A stretch of 46,271 bases of DNA from Flavobacterium sp. (GCA_023259675.1 JALRGT010000023.1:1-46271), one strand, 5' to 3'; shown: positions 8,871-18,177, counted from the first letter of the stretch. Numbers and translations are program-made. Notes: generated from the letters alone by a model not told the origin.

Positions 8871-10649
8871 ATGGCTCCAATTACCAGACTTTTTGATTTT
8901 CCTTATTATCAGTTAGAAAAATTCCATTCCATTCCAGATGCTTTAGTTAGCAAACATAATGGTGCTTGGATAAAAACAAGTACGCAGGAATACATTGACA
9001 AAGCCAATGCTATTTCGCGAGCCTTATTGCGAATGGGAATTAAAAAAGACGATAAAATTGCCGTTATCTCATCAAATAATAGAACGGAATGGAATATTAT
9101 GGATATTGGAATCCTGCAAACAGGAGCACAAAACATTCCTATTTACCCAACCATTTCAGAAGACGATTATGAATATGTTCTAAATCATTCCGAATCAAAA
9201 TATTGTTTTGTCTCTGATGAGGAAATTCTAAGAAAAGTCAATTTAATCAAAGATAAAGTACCCTACCTTAAAGAAGTTTATTCTTTCAATGAAATTCAAG
9301 GTTGTAAAAATTGGACAGAATTATTGGCTCTGGGTGAAGATAATAGCAATCAAAATGAAGTTGACTATTGCAAAAGCAAGGTGAAAACAGAAGATTTAGC
9401 GACTATAATCTATACCTCTGGCACCACCGGTAAACCCAAAGGCGTTATGCTTTCACATCAAAATATCGTATCGAATGTTCTTGATAGCGCCCCAAGAATC
9501 CCATTTGCCGAAGGAAAAAGCCGCGCCTTAAGTTTTCTTCCGATTTGTCATATTTTCGAAAGAATGATTTTGTATTTATACCAATATTATGGTGTTTCGA
9601 TTTATTTTGGAGAATCAATTGATAAAATTGGGGAAAATATTAAAGAAGTACACCCTACCGTCATTACCGTTGTTCCCCGATTGATTGAAAAAGTATATGA
9701 GAAAATCTACGAAAAAGGAACCCAATTGACCGGTATTAAAAAGAAACTATTTTTCTGGGCTATCGATTTAGGGTTACAATACGAACCATATGGAGCGAAT
9801 GGCATCTGGTATGAATTCCAATTAAAAATTGCCCGTAAACTAATTTTTAGCAAATGGAAAGAAGGTTTGGGAGGCAAACTGGAAGTTATGGTATCCGGAA
9901 GTGCCGCCTTACAAACTCGATTATCCCGAATTTTTGCTGCCGCAGATATTCCCGTTATGGAAGGTTATGGATTAACCGAAACCTCTCCCGTAATTGCCGT
10001 AAACGATATGCGAAATCACGGCTTTAAGGTTGGAACTGTTGGAAAAGTTATTGATAATGTCGAAGTGGTTATTGCCGAGGATGGTGAAATCTTATGCAAA
10101 GGACCGAATGTGATGATGGGCTATTACAAAGACGAAATAAAAACCGCCGAAGCACTAAAAGATGGTTATTTTCATACTGGGGACATTGGACAAATGGATG
10201 CCGAAGGTTTCTTAAAAATTACCGACCGCAAGAAAGAAATATTCAAAACATCCGGTGGAAAATACATTGCTCCCCAAATTATTGAAAACACAATGAAACA
10301 ATCCCGCTTCATTGAACAAATTATGGTTATTGGTGATGGACAAAAGATGCCTGGAGCGTTTATTCAACCCAATTTTAATTTCCTGAAAGATTGGTCCAAA
10401 AAAAACAACATCAACATAGGCGAAACCTATCAAGAAATAGCATCCAACCCACAAGTAATTGATCGCATCCAGAAAGAAGTGGATCGTATCAACGAAAAGT
10501 TTGGTCATTGGGAAAAAATAAAACGTTTTGAACTCACTCCCGATGTTTGGTCTATTGAAGGCGGACAGCTTACTCCTACCCTAAAATTGAAACGAAAAAA
10601 TGTAATGGAGAAATATCAGACATTATTTGATAAAATTTACGCGCAATAA
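8871..10649 (+). CDS. Long-chain acyl-CoA synthetase (AMP-binding, FadD/FAA type)
   Basis: A 592-residue adenylate-forming ligase that activates free fatty acids to acyl-CoA through an acyl-AMP intermediate. The P-loop-like core YTSGTTGKPKG starts at Tyr181, motif A5 GYGLTET is at 365-371, the ATP-ribose aspartate is Asp438 (YFHTGD), and DRKKEIFKTSGGKYI follows in the hinge and C-terminal lid. Length and the long linker with the GIWYEF segment fit the long-chain (eukaryotic FAA-like) branch common in Bacteroidota. It stands just upstream of the MarR/beta-oxidation genes and supplies their substrate. Chain-length preference cannot be read from the sequence. Confidence 0.92.
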   Translation: MAPITRLFDFPYYQLEKFHSIPDALVSKHNGAWIKTSTQEYIDKANAISRALLRMGIKKDDKIAVISSNNRTEWNIMDIGILQTGAQNIPIYPTISEDDYEYVLNHSESKYCFVSDEEILRKVNLIKDKVPYLKEVYSFNEIQGCKNWTELLALGEDNSNQNEVDYCKSKVKTEDLATIIYTSGTTGKPKGVMLSHQNIVSNVLDSAPRIPFAEGKSRALSFLPICHIFERMILYLYQYYGVSIYFGESIDKIGENIKEVHPTVITVVPRLIEKVYEKIYEKGTQLTGIKKKLFFWAIDLGLQYEPYGANGIWYEFQLKIARKLIFSKWKEGLGGKLEVMVSGSAALQTRLSRIFAAADIPVMEGYGLTETSPVIAVNDMRNHGFKVGTVGKVIDNVEVVIAEDGEILCKGPNVMMGYYKDEIKTAEALKDGYFHTGDIGQMDAEGFLKITDRKKEIFKTSGGKYIAPQIIENTMKQSRFIEQIMVIGDGQKMPGAFIQPNFNFLKDWSKKNNINIGETYQEIASNPQVIDRIQKEVDRINEKFGHWEKIKRFELTPDVWSIEGGQLTPTLKLKRKNVMEKYQTLFDKIYAQ

Positions 10650-10993
10650 AATTTTATTAAACAACATAATTTTATCTCTAGACACTTTTAACCCGTGAAG
10701 GGATTCCTTTTCCGTTTACTATATTTTTAAACATGTTCGTTGAACTTTGTTTTCAGCAATATCCCTTTGTGGCCTACTTTGAGCCTCAAAAGATTCAGCG
10801 TACACCCCAATTCTAAAGTTTCAGGTTAATACCAGACTACACTTAAAAAATACTCTTTTTAAGAGCTTAAACCAATAATTCCTAAAATAGCACACTCTTT
10901 TTTATAAATATCTAAAATTTAATCAAAAATAATTACTCTATTCTTATGCAAGCATATTATATTTTATTATATTTGGGATAGATACTATTACTT
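10650..10993. other. Intergenic region before the beta-oxidation operon
   Basis: No gene is visible. 10690-10830 is less AT-biased than the usual spacer and has short open frames on both strands without starts or homology that I recognise; it may be a remnant or a repeat element. A small hairpin CTCTT/AAGAG (10853-10865) followed on the minus strand by T-rich sequence resembles a weak minus-strand terminator. 10877-10886 carries the motif AATTCCTAAA shared with the acyl-CoA synthetase upstream region. Confidence 0.45.
10968..10975 (+). promoter_or_regulatory. -7 box of the marR-fad operon
   Basis: TATATTTG is a perfect match to TAnnTTTG and lies 18 bases before the ATG of the MarR gene. No good -33 TTG is seen at the usual spacing, which would fit a regulated promoter. 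Confidence 0.55.
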
Positions 10994-11449
10994 ATGAAAG
11001 AAAAAACATTAGATTATGTATTAAGAGCCACTTGGCAAGCTATTTCAAGAATGTATAATGAAGAAGCTACCAAATACGGTGGAACCATGGCTACGGGTTT
11101 TGTATTATTAATTATGGATAAAGACAATGGAACCCCTTCGACGGCCTTAGGGCCCAGAATGGGAATGGAAGCCACCAGCCTCACTCGTACTTTAAAAACC
11201 ATGGAAGACAAAGGTCTCATCTATCGAGAGAAAAATCCTTTAGACGGACGTGGAGTTTTACTTTTCTTAACGGATTATGGCAAGGAAAAAAGAGAGCTGT
11301 CTCGCAATGCAGTTTTAAAATTTAATGAAACCATCAGGCAACACATTTCTGAAGAAAAAATCAATCAATTTATGGAAGTTGCCGAAACTATCAATGAATT
11401 GATTCAAGACAAAAAAATATTCAATGATACAGAAAAGGAATCGTCCTGA
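10994..11449 (+). CDS. MarR-family transcriptional regulator of the fatty-acid operon
   Basis: A 151-residue winged-helix regulator. The recognition helix lies around STALGPRMGMEATSLTRTLKTMEDKGLI (residues 50-77), followed by the wing YREKNPLDGRGVLLFLT with the Arg/Asp pattern (DGRG) of MarR proteins. Flanking helices form the dimer domain. It heads a run of three beta-oxidation genes with a 60-base gap to the next, so it probably represses its own operon and responds to an acyl-CoA or fatty acid; the ligand is inference. A perfect inverted repeat in the gap after the gene (11471-11489) is a candidate operator. Confidence 0.85.
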   Translation: MKEKTLDYVLRATWQAISRMYNEEATKYGGTMATGFVLLIMDKDNGTPSTALGPRMGMEATSLTRTLKTMEDKGLIYREKNPLDGRGVLLFLTDYGKEKRELSRNAVLKFNETIRQHISEEKINQFMEVAETINELIQDKKIFNDTEKESS

Positions 11450-11470
11450 TTTCACTTAGAACAATATAAA

Positions 11471-11494
11471 AATTAGAGAAATACTAATTCTAAA
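11471..11494 (+). promoter_or_regulatory. Candidate MarR operator before the FadN-type gene
   Basis: The perfect inverted repeat AATTAG-N7-CTAATT (11471-11489) lies 20 bases before the ATG of the next gene; the overlapping AATTCTAAA (11486-11494) resembles AATTCCTAAA found upstream of the MarR gene and of the acyl-CoA synthetase gene. Size and symmetry suit a winged-helix dimer, but binding is not shown. Confidence 0.4.
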
Positions 11495-11509
11495 AAATAG
11501 TAATTACAA

Positions 11510-13900
11510 ATGAAACGCACAATCAAAAAAATTGCAGTAATCGGTTCGGGAATCATGGGTTCAGGAATTGCTTGTCATTTTGCTAACATAGGCCTCGAAG
11601 TTTTGCTTTTAGACATTATCCCCAAAGAACTTACCGAAATAGAAGCCAAAAAAGGACTCACATTAGACAGTAAAATTGTTCGTAACCGAATTGTAAACGA
11701 GCATTTAAGCAATGCTTTAAAATCGAACCCTTCTCCGATATACAACAAGAAGTTTTCCAGCCGAATCACGACAGGTAACACTACAGATAATATTGCAGAA
11801 ATTGCTCATGCTGATTGGATTATTGAAGTTGTCATTGAACGTTTGGATATCAAAAAAATGGTCTTCGAACAAATTGAAAAATATAGAAAACCGGGAACTT
11901 TAGTCACCTCAAATACTTCGGGAATTCCAATTCACTTTATGAGTGAAGGACGTTCCGAGGATTTTCAAAAACATTTTTGTGGAACTCACTTTTTTAACCC
12001 GGCGCGTTATCTCAAATTATTCGAAATCATACCAGGACCTAAAACGACTCCTGAAGTATTGGATTTCCTTAACGAATACGGTTCTAAATTTTTAGGAAAA
12101 ACTTCGGTCGTAGCCAAAGACACACCTGCTTTTATTGGAAACAGAATTGGAATTTACGGCATCCAAAGTTTGTTTCATTTAGTTAAGGAATTAGGACTTA
12201 CAGTAGAAGAAGTCGATAAATTAACCGGTCCTGTAATTGGGCGTCCCAAGTCGGCTACTTTTAGAACGGTTGATGTGGTAGGCTTAGATACTTTGGTACA
12301 CGTTGCCAATGGCATCTATGAAAACTGTCCCGATGACGAACAACACGAATTATTCAAACTACCCGATTTCGTCTCTAAGATGGTCGAAAATAAATGGTTT
12401 GGAAGTAAAACTGGACAAGGATTTTACAAAAAAGTAGACAGAGATATTCTTTCTTTAGATTTAGACACGTTAGAATATCGTCCAGCTAAAAGAACTTCTT
12501 TTGCCACATTAGAACTGACCAAAACAATCGATAAGCCTATTGACCGTTTTAAAGTTTTAGTAAAAGGAAAAGACAAGGCAGGAGAATTTTATCGAAAAAG
12601 TTTTGCCGGACTGTTTGCTTATGTTTCGAACAGAATTCCGGAAATATCGGAAGAACTGTATAAAATTGATGATGCGATGAAAGCCGGTTTTGGATGGGAA
12701 AACGGACCTTTCGAAATTTGGGATGCCATTGGTGTTGCAAATGGAATCGAAATGATGAAAGCCGAAGGTTTGGAGCCCGCTTCTTGGGTCAAAGACATGT
12801 TGACTTCTGGAAGTTCTAGTTTTTACACGGTCACCGAAGGAGCCACTTTTTTCTATGACATCCCTACTAAATCTCAAATCAAAGTTCCTGGTCAGGATGC
12901 CTTTATCATTTTGAACAACATCCGAGAAAATAAAAAAGTATGGAGCAATAGTGGTGCTATTATTGAAGATTTGGGTGATGGCATATTGAATCTAGAGTTT
13001 CAGTCTAAAATGAACACTATTGGTGGTGATGTGTTACAGGCAATCAATAAAGCAATCGATTTAGCCGAAAAGGAATACCAAGGTTTAGTTATTGGAAATC
13101 AGGCTGCCAATTTTTCTGTTGGAGCCAATTTAGCGATGATATTCATGATGGCTGTAGAACAGGAATATGACGAATTGAATATGGCTATAAAAATGTTCCA
13201 AGATACCATGATGCGTGTACGTTACTCCGGAATTCCAGTTATTGTAGCTCCCCACGGAATGACCTTTGGCGGAGGTTGTGAAATGAGTTTACATGCCGAT
13301 AAAGTGGTAGCCGCTAGCGAAACGTATATGGGATTAGTGGAATTTGGCGTTGGTGTAATTCCTGGTGGTGGCGGAACAAAAGAAATGACCTTGAGAGCCG
13401 CTGATTTATTTCGAAAAGATGATATTGAGTTAAATACTTTGAGGGAATATTTCCTGACTGTGGCTACAGCCAAAGTTTCCACTTCGGGTCACGAAGCTTT
13501 TGATATTGGACTTTTACAACAGGGGAAAGACATCATTGTGGTTAACAAAGACCGTCAGATTGCCGAAGCCAAGAAACATGCTTTACTAATGGCCGAAGCC
13601 GGATATACCCAACCGATTCGTAGAAAAGACATCAAAGTATTGGGGAAACAGGCGCTGGGAATGTTTTTGGTTGGTACCGATCAAATGGTAGCCGGAAATT
13701 ACATCTCCGAACATGACAAAAAAATTGCCAACAAACTGGCCTATGTCATGGCCGGTGGTGATTTATCCGAGTCTACCTTAGTATCCGAACAATACCTTTT
13801 GGATTTAGAACGAGAAGCCTTCTTGTCGCTTTGTACCGAAAGAAAAACATTGGAACGAATTCAGTTTATGTTGACCAAAGGAAAACCGTTGAGGAATTAG
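11510..13900 (+). CDS. fadN: 3-hydroxyacyl-CoA dehydrogenase / enoyl-CoA hydratase (FadN type)
   Basis: A 796-residue bifunctional beta-oxidation enzyme: hydration of 2-enoyl-CoA and NAD-dependent oxidation of 3-hydroxyacyl-CoA. Domain order is dehydrogenase first, hydratase last, as in Bacillus FadN and opposite to E. coli FadB. The NAD-binding motif GSGIMGSG is at 12-19, the HCGTHFFNPA segment (catalytic His region) is near 155, and the dehydrogenase C-terminal domain repeats follow to about 430. The hydratase part begins near 490 with the oxyanion-hole loops (SVGANLA and FGGGCEM) and the acidic segment MGLVEFGVGVIPGGGG. Full length. It lies between marR and the thiolase gene and should form a complex or operon with them. 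Confidence 0.92.
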   Translation: MKRTIKKIAVIGSGIMGSGIACHFANIGLEVLLLDIIPKELTEIEAKKGLTLDSKIVRNRIVNEHLSNALKSNPSPIYNKKFSSRITTGNTTDNIAEIAHADWIIEVVIERLDIKKMVFEQIEKYRKPGTLVTSNTSGIPIHFMSEGRSEDFQKHFCGTHFFNPARYLKLFEIIPGPKTTPEVLDFLNEYGSKFLGKTSVVAKDTPAFIGNRIGIYGIQSLFHLVKELGLTVEEVDKLTGPVIGRPKSATFRTVDVVGLDTLVHVANGIYENCPDDEQHELFKLPDFVSKMVENKWFGSKTGQGFYKKVDRDILSLDLDTLEYRPAKRTSFATLELTKTIDKPIDRFKVLVKGKDKAGEFYRKSFAGLFAYVSNRIPEISEELYKIDDAMKAGFGWENGPFEIWDAIGVANGIEMMKAEGLEPASWVKDMLTSGSSSFYTVTEGATFFYDIPTKSQIKVPGQDAFIILNNIRENKKVWSNSGAIIEDLGDGILNLEFQSKMNTIGGDVLQAINKAIDLAEKEYQGLVIGNQAANFSVGANLAMIFMMAVEQEYDELNMAIKMFQDTMMRVRYSGIPVIVAPHGMTFGGGCEMSLHADKVVAASETYMGLVEFGVGVIPGGGGTKEMTLRAADLFRKDDIELNTLREYFLTVATAKVSTSGHEAFDIGLLQQGKDIIVVNKDRQIAEAKKHALLMAEAGYTQPIRRKDIKVLGKQALGMFLVGTDQMVAGNYISEHDKKIANKLAYVMAGGDLSESTLVSEQYLLDLEREAFLSLCTERKTLERIQFMLTKGKPLRN

Positions 13901-13929
13901 GTTTCTAAATTAACTATTAATATTTCTGC

Positions 13930-13983
13930 AACACAGATAAAATAAATTAATAAATTTTCTCTGATTTCTCAAATCTGTGTTAT
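13930..13983. repeat. Imperfect inverted repeat in the fadN-fadA spacer
   Basis: AACACAGATAAA on the left and AAATCTGTGTTA on the right flank an AT-rich centre. A related AAACACAGATAAAT occurs at about 38943-38956 in the gap between the response-regulator and kinase genes, so this is probably one of the dispersed spacer repeats of the genome. Confidence 0.45.
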
Positions 13984-13998
13984 AAAAAATAAATAAAA

Positions 13999-15180
13999 AT
14001 GAAAACAGCCTATATCGTAAAAGCATATCGCACTGCAGTCGGAAAAGCACCAAAAGGAGTATTCCGATTCAAAAGACCCGATGAATTGGCGGCAGAAACC
14101 ATTCAGTTTATAATGAATGAACTCCCCGATTTTGACAAAAAACGTATCGACGATGTGATGGTCGGTAATGCCATGCCCGAAGCTGAACAAGGACTCAACA
14201 TGGGACGATTTATATCTTTGATGGGACTTAAAATTGAAGATATTCCAGGGGTAACGGTAAACCGTTATTGTGCCTCCGGACTGGAAACTATCGGGATGGC
14301 AACGGCTAAAATTCAATCCGGAATGGCCGACTGTATTATAGCCGGTGGTGCCGAAAGCATGAGTTTTATTCCGATGGGAGGCTACAAACCTACTCCGGAT
14401 TATGCCCTCGCAAAAGAAGGCCATGAAGATTACTACTGGGGAATGGGACTAACTGCAGAAGCCGTTGCCAAAAAATACAATGTTTCCCGAGAAGACCAAG
14501 ATGAATTTGCTTTTAACTCGCATATGAAAGCTCTGAAAGCACAAGCCGAAGGTAAATTTGATAAACAAATTGTTCCAATTACTATCGAACAAACTTTTGT
14601 AAATGAAAATGGTAAAAAAGAAACTAAATCCTATGTAGTCAGCAAAGATGAAGGTCCAAGAGCAGGAACTTCCATAGAAGCTTTATCGGGTTTAAAACCG
14701 GTATTTGCCGCCGGGGGGTGCGTAACGGCTGGGAACTCATCCCAAATGAGTGATGGAGCCGCTTTTGTTCTCATCATGTCTGAAGAACTGGTAAAAGAAT
14801 TAAAATTAGAACCTATTGCTCGATTAGTTAGCCTAGCCTCTGCCGGAGTTGAACCTCGCTTCATGGGGATCGGCCCCGTAAAAGCCATTCCGAAAGCCTT
14901 AAAACAAGCCGGATTGCAATTAAAAGACATTGATTTAATAGAGTTGAATGAAGCTTTTGCTTCTCAATCATTGGCTGTAATTCGGGAATTAGATATCAAT
15001 CCGGATATTGTTAATGTAAACGGTGGTGCAATCGCCTTAGGACATCCATTAGGTTGCACAGGAGCAAAACTTTCGGTGCAATTATTTGACGAAATGAAAC
15101 GACGTAACAATAAATATGGAATCGTAACAATGTGCGTAGGAACCGGCCAGGGAACTGCGGGGATTTATGAGTTATTGTAA
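13999..15180 (+). CDS. fadA: Acetyl-CoA acyltransferase (3-ketoacyl-CoA thiolase)
   Basis: A 393-residue thiolase that cleaves 3-ketoacyl-CoA to acetyl-CoA and a shortened acyl-CoA. The three catalytic residues are in place: Cys91 in NRYCASG, His349 in GHPLG and Cys379 in CVGTGQG. Length is normal. The 98-base gap to fadN contains an imperfect inverted repeat (AACACAGAT..AATCTGTGTT, 13930-13983) without a T run, a type of spacer repeat seen often in flavobacteria. Third gene of the marR-fad unit. Biosynthetic acetoacetyl-CoA thiolase is the main alternative, less likely from context. Confidence 0.92.
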   Translation: MKTAYIVKAYRTAVGKAPKGVFRFKRPDELAAETIQFIMNELPDFDKKRIDDVMVGNAMPEAEQGLNMGRFISLMGLKIEDIPGVTVNRYCASGLETIGMATAKIQSGMADCIIAGGAESMSFIPMGGYKPTPDYALAKEGHEDYYWGMGLTAEAVAKKYNVSREDQDEFAFNSHMKALKAQAEGKFDKQIVPITIEQTFVNENGKKETKSYVVSKDEGPRAGTSIEALSGLKPVFAAGGCVTAGNSSQMSDGAAFVLIMSEELVKELKLEPIARLVSLASAGVEPRFMGIGPVKAIPKALKQAGLQLKDIDLIELNEAFASQSLAVIRELDINPDIVNVNGGAIALGHPLGCTGAKLSVQLFDEMKRRNNKYGIVTMCVGTGQGTAGIYELL

Positions 15181-15291
15181 TCCCCCTACCCCCGAAGGGG
15201 GAACTTTCTCGTGATAAAATAATATTGTATAAAATCTAAAACCCTACTTACCCCTAGTAGGAATCCCCCCTTTGGGGGATAGGGGATAATT
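15181..15291. repeat. Pair of inverted C/G-rich palindromes between fadA and the acyl-CoA dehydrogenase gene
   Basis: The left element (15181-15203) is a short hairpin CCCCCGAAGGGGG preceded by TCCCCCTA; the right element (15262-15290) holds CCCCCCTTTGGGGG followed by ATAGGGGATA. Each is self-complementary and the two are near reverse complements of each other, like a REP/BIME-type unit. They fill most of the 111-base gap and could attenuate or stabilise the operon mRNA. Confidence 0.6.
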
Positions 15292-17082
15292 ATGGACGAC
15301 AAAACTAGAGGTGGTCAATTCATCGTAAAAGAAACAAAATGTGAAGCTATTTTCACACCGGAAGATTTTAATGAGGAACAAATCATGATGCGTGACTCTG
15401 TAAAAGAGTTTGTAGACAAAGAAATTTGGCCCAATAAGGATCGATTTGAAAAGAAAGATTTTGCCTTTACCGTAGAATGTATGCACAAAGCTGCTGAGCT
15501 GGGTCTTCTGGGCGTGGCGGTTCCTGAAGCCTATGGTGGAATGGGAATGGGATTTGTAAATACTGTGCTGGTTTGCGATTATATTTCGGGTGCAACAGGT
15601 TCGTTCTCTTCAGCATTTGGAGCCCATACGGGAATTGGAACACTACCAATTACTTTGTATGGTACAGAAGAACAAAAACAAAAATATGTTCCCAAATTAG
15701 CCTCAGGCGAATGGTTTGGTGCCTATTGTTTAACAGAACCCGGAGCTGGAAGTGATGCCAATTCTGGAAAAACAAAAGCGGTTCTATCGGAAGACGGGAC
15801 ACATTATAAAATAACCGGACAAAAAATGTGGATTACCAATGCCGGTTTTTGCAGTCTCTTTATTGTTTTTGCCCGAATTGAAGATGACAAAAACATTACC
15901 GGATTCATTGTAGAAAATGACCCTAATAATGGAATTACCACAAATCCGGAAGAACATAAACTTGGAATCCGCGCCTCTTCTACCCGACAGGTATTCTTCA
16001 ATGAAACTAAAGTTCCAGTTGAAAACATGCTGTCTGAAAGAGGGAATGGTTTTAAAATAGCCATGAATGCACTGAATGTTGGTCGTATCAAATTGGCAGC
16101 AGCTTGCCTAGATGCACAACGAAGAGTGATTACCAATGCAACCAAATACGCTAATGAAAGAATTCAGTTCAACACGCCAATTTCCCAATTTGGGGCTATT
16201 CGTTATAAAATTGCGGAGATGGCAGCTTCTTGTTACGCTGGACAAAGTGCCACGTATAGAGCAGCGCAGGATATTGAAGACCGTATCAAAATTAGAGAAG
16301 CTGAAGGAGCCTCTCAACAGGAAGCCGAGCTTAAAGGAATTGAGGAGTTTGCCGTAGAGTGCTCCATTTTGAAAGTGGCCGTTTCTGAAGATATCCAGAA
16401 TTGTTCCGACGAAGGAATTCAAATTCTGGGCGGAATGGGATTCTCGGAAGACACTCCGATGGAAAGTGCCTGGAGAGATGCAAGAATTGCCCGTATCTAT
16501 GAAGGAACAAACGAAATCAACCGAATGTTATCTGTTGGAATGTTAATCAAAAAAGCCATGAAAGGTCATGTTGATTTATTAGGTCCGGCCACAAAAGTTG
16601 GTGAAGAATTATTGAGCATTCCTTCATTTGAAACACCTGATTATTCTGAATTATTTTCAGAAGAAAAGGAGATGATTGCCAAACTCAAAAAAACATTCTT
16701 GATGGTTGCTGGAGGAGCAGTACAAAAATACGGACCAGATTTGGACCATCACCAACAATTATTGATTGCGGCAGCCGATATATTAATCGAAATATACATG
16801 GCGGAAAGCACCATCTTAAGAACTGAAAAACTAGCCAAAAAAGAAGGTGCAGAAAAGGTAGAAGGGCAAATTGCCATGGCTAAATTGTATCTTTACAAAG
16901 CAGTTGACATTATTACCCAAAAAGGAAAAGAAAGTATCATTTCATTTGCCGAAGGAGACGAACAACGCATGCTTTTAATGGGCTTGAGACGTTTTACAAA
17001 ATATACGAATATGCCAAATATTGTCGAACTAAGAAAATTAATTGCTTTAAAAATAATTTCGAAAAACGAATATTGTTTCTAA
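15292..17082 (+). CDS. Acyl-CoA dehydrogenase with C-terminal extension
   Basis: A 596-residue FAD-dependent enzyme for the first step of beta-oxidation. Residues about 30-420 are the standard three-domain acyl-CoA dehydrogenase: the FAD/substrate loop YCLTEPGAGSDA near 145-155, KMWITNA near 180, and the catalytic glutamate Glu404 in IYEGTNEINR. About 170 further residues follow, predicted mostly helical, as in VLCAD/ACAD9-like enzymes that act on long acyl chains; this family form is usual in Bacteroidota. It should pass electrons to an ETF not encoded here. Last gene of the fatty-acid block, closed by a strong terminator. Confidence 0.92.
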   Translation: MDDKTRGGQFIVKETKCEAIFTPEDFNEEQIMMRDSVKEFVDKEIWPNKDRFEKKDFAFTVECMHKAAELGLLGVAVPEAYGGMGMGFVNTVLVCDYISGATGSFSSAFGAHTGIGTLPITLYGTEEQKQKYVPKLASGEWFGAYCLTEPGAGSDANSGKTKAVLSEDGTHYKITGQKMWITNAGFCSLFIVFARIEDDKNITGFIVENDPNNGITTNPEEHKLGIRASSTRQVFFNETKVPVENMLSERGNGFKIAMNALNVGRIKLAAACLDAQRRVITNATKYANERIQFNTPISQFGAIRYKIAEMAASCYAGQSATYRAAQDIEDRIKIREAEGASQQEAELKGIEEFAVECSILKVAVSEDIQNCSDEGIQILGGMGFSEDTPMESAWRDARIARIYEGTNEINRMLSVGMLIKKAMKGHVDLLGPATKVGEELLSIPSFETPDYSELFSEEKEMIAKLKKTFLMVAGGAVQKYGPDLDHHQQLLIAAADILIEIYMAESTILRTEKLAKKEGAEKVEGQIAMAKLYLYKAVDIITQKGKESIISFAEGDEQRMLLMGLRRFTKYTNMPNIVELRKLIALKIISKNEYCF

Positions 17083-17113
17083 AATTTAAGGTTGATTATT
17101 TATAAATAGACCT

Positions 17114-17157
17114 AAAAAAACCGCTCCAATTTTTTAAAAATGGAGCGGTTTCTCTTT
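17114..17157. terminator. Bidirectional terminator after the fatty-acid block
   Basis: A 10-base perfect stem AACCGCTCCA / TGGAGCGGTT (17119-17128 with 17141-17150) with A-rich and T-rich flanks. It lies between two convergent genes and can serve both. Confidence 0.85.
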
Positions 17158-17187
17158 ATATATTTAAACTATTATTATAGAACCTCT

Positions 17188-17697
17188 TTATTTCTCTGGG
17201 GCTGATATTTCACCATAATAAGTAATTGGACTTCTATTATTACTATTAATAATAAGAGTTGCGTAACCTTCCATAGAAACGGTAAGAAAGAGCCTAAATT
17301 CATCATTCATTCCCTTAACAACAGCATTTATCTCATAGCCTTTTTTATTTTTCTCAATAGTAAACTTCTTAGGTTTTCCCTCAAAATTTAACCCGCCATC
17401 ATTACCGTAACCAATGCCACTGTAACCTCGACCAAAAAAAGGCATTGCACTCTTTATGGTATCCCCTTCAAATTTTACATAATTTTGATTCGTCGTCAAA
17501 TCAATCGTTCTGAAACCTTGAGGAAAGGCTGTCCTGCCTATAAAAACAAATTTTTTTGAATCGATCAAAGAAGTAATCTCATTTTGTTTTTCTACACTAC
17601 GTTCTTTTCGTAATTGCCTTTTACTTTTTTCTTGAGCATAACTTATAGTTAAAGTCATAGAAAGAAAAAATACTACCATTGTCATTTTTGTCTTCAT
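17188..17697 (-). CDS. DUF4251 secreted protein
   Basis: A 169-residue protein with a signal peptide (about 1-21, ending SYAQ) and a Lys/Arg/Glu-rich linker, then a beta-rich domain. The series RTAFPQGFRTIDLTTNQNYVKFEGDTIKSAMPFFGRGYSG and the end segment SPITYYGEI are characteristic of DUF4251, a Bacteroidota-specific exported family without known function. It lies 48 bases downstream of the META lipoprotein gene on the same strand and may be co-transcribed. Confidence 0.85.
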   Translation of the reverse strand: MKTKMTMVVFFLSMTLTISYAQEKSKRQLRKERSVEKQNEITSLIDSKKFVFIGRTAFPQGFRTIDLTTNQNYVKFEGDTIKSAMPFFGRGYSGIGYGNDGGLNFEGKPKKFTIEKNKKGYEINAVVKGMNDEFRLFLTVSMEGYATLIINSNNRSPITYYGEISAPEK

Positions 17698-17745
17698 AAT
17701 GTATTTTTTTTAAATTATAAATAAGAACTATTGCTGTATTAAGCT

Positions 17746-18177
17746 TCATTTTTTTTCAAAACGCATCATACCAATATCTCCCATAATGAAATTTAAAGTT
17801 TTACCGTCTTTTGAGACAGAATAAGAATTAATTTTTTGAAGTGTTTTCATATAAGCATTTTCACCCTGATTATCGATACACATTTTTTTAGTGGTTGCCA
17901 TCGGTTCCTTAAAACTGATTTTATTTCCATCAATTGCTAATTTCCCACTATAACTGTTACAACTATTATTTCCAAAAAAACGCTGTTCTTTCAAGTCAAA
18001 AGTAATCTCCGGTTTTTTATTCGGATACAACCCATTGAAGGCTATTCTTGCACCCGATATATAATTCAACTCCCAAGTTCCTTCCAGCGAAGTTAGATTG
18101 CTATCCGTGTTTTTCATACTTGAACAAGATGCCAATAAAACACAAAAAACACCCACTAATAAAATTAATTTTTTCAT
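17746..18177 (-). CDS. META-domain (HslJ-like) lipoprotein
   Basis: A 143-residue lipoprotein: signal sequence with lipobox LLASC (Cys18 lipidated) followed by one META domain. The domain signature is visible in LEGTWELNYI, PEITFDLKEQRFFGNNSCNSYSG and the late MATTKKMCIDNQGENAYMKTL segment. HslJ relatives are heat- or novobiocin-linked envelope proteins in E. coli, but the role in Bacteroidota is not established. Probably in an operon with the DUF4251 gene. Confidence 0.87.
   Translation of the reverse strand: MKKLILLVGVFCVLLASCSSMKNTDSNLTSLEGTWELNYISGARIAFNGLYPNKKPEITFDLKEQRFFGNNSCNSYSGKLAIDGNKISFKEPMATTKKMCIDNQGENAYMKTLQKINSYSVSKDGKTLNFIMGDIGMMRFEKK

Noticed and set aside
10733..10819. 28-codon frame upstream of the MarR gene
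   Set aside because: Too short, no promoter or leader, no recognised similarity; kept only as part of the unexplained spacer.
13969..14424. 151-codon frame opposite the thiolase gene
   Set aside because: Antisense to a full-length thiolase with all catalytic residues; composition is Cys/His/Phe-rich as expected for a shadow frame.
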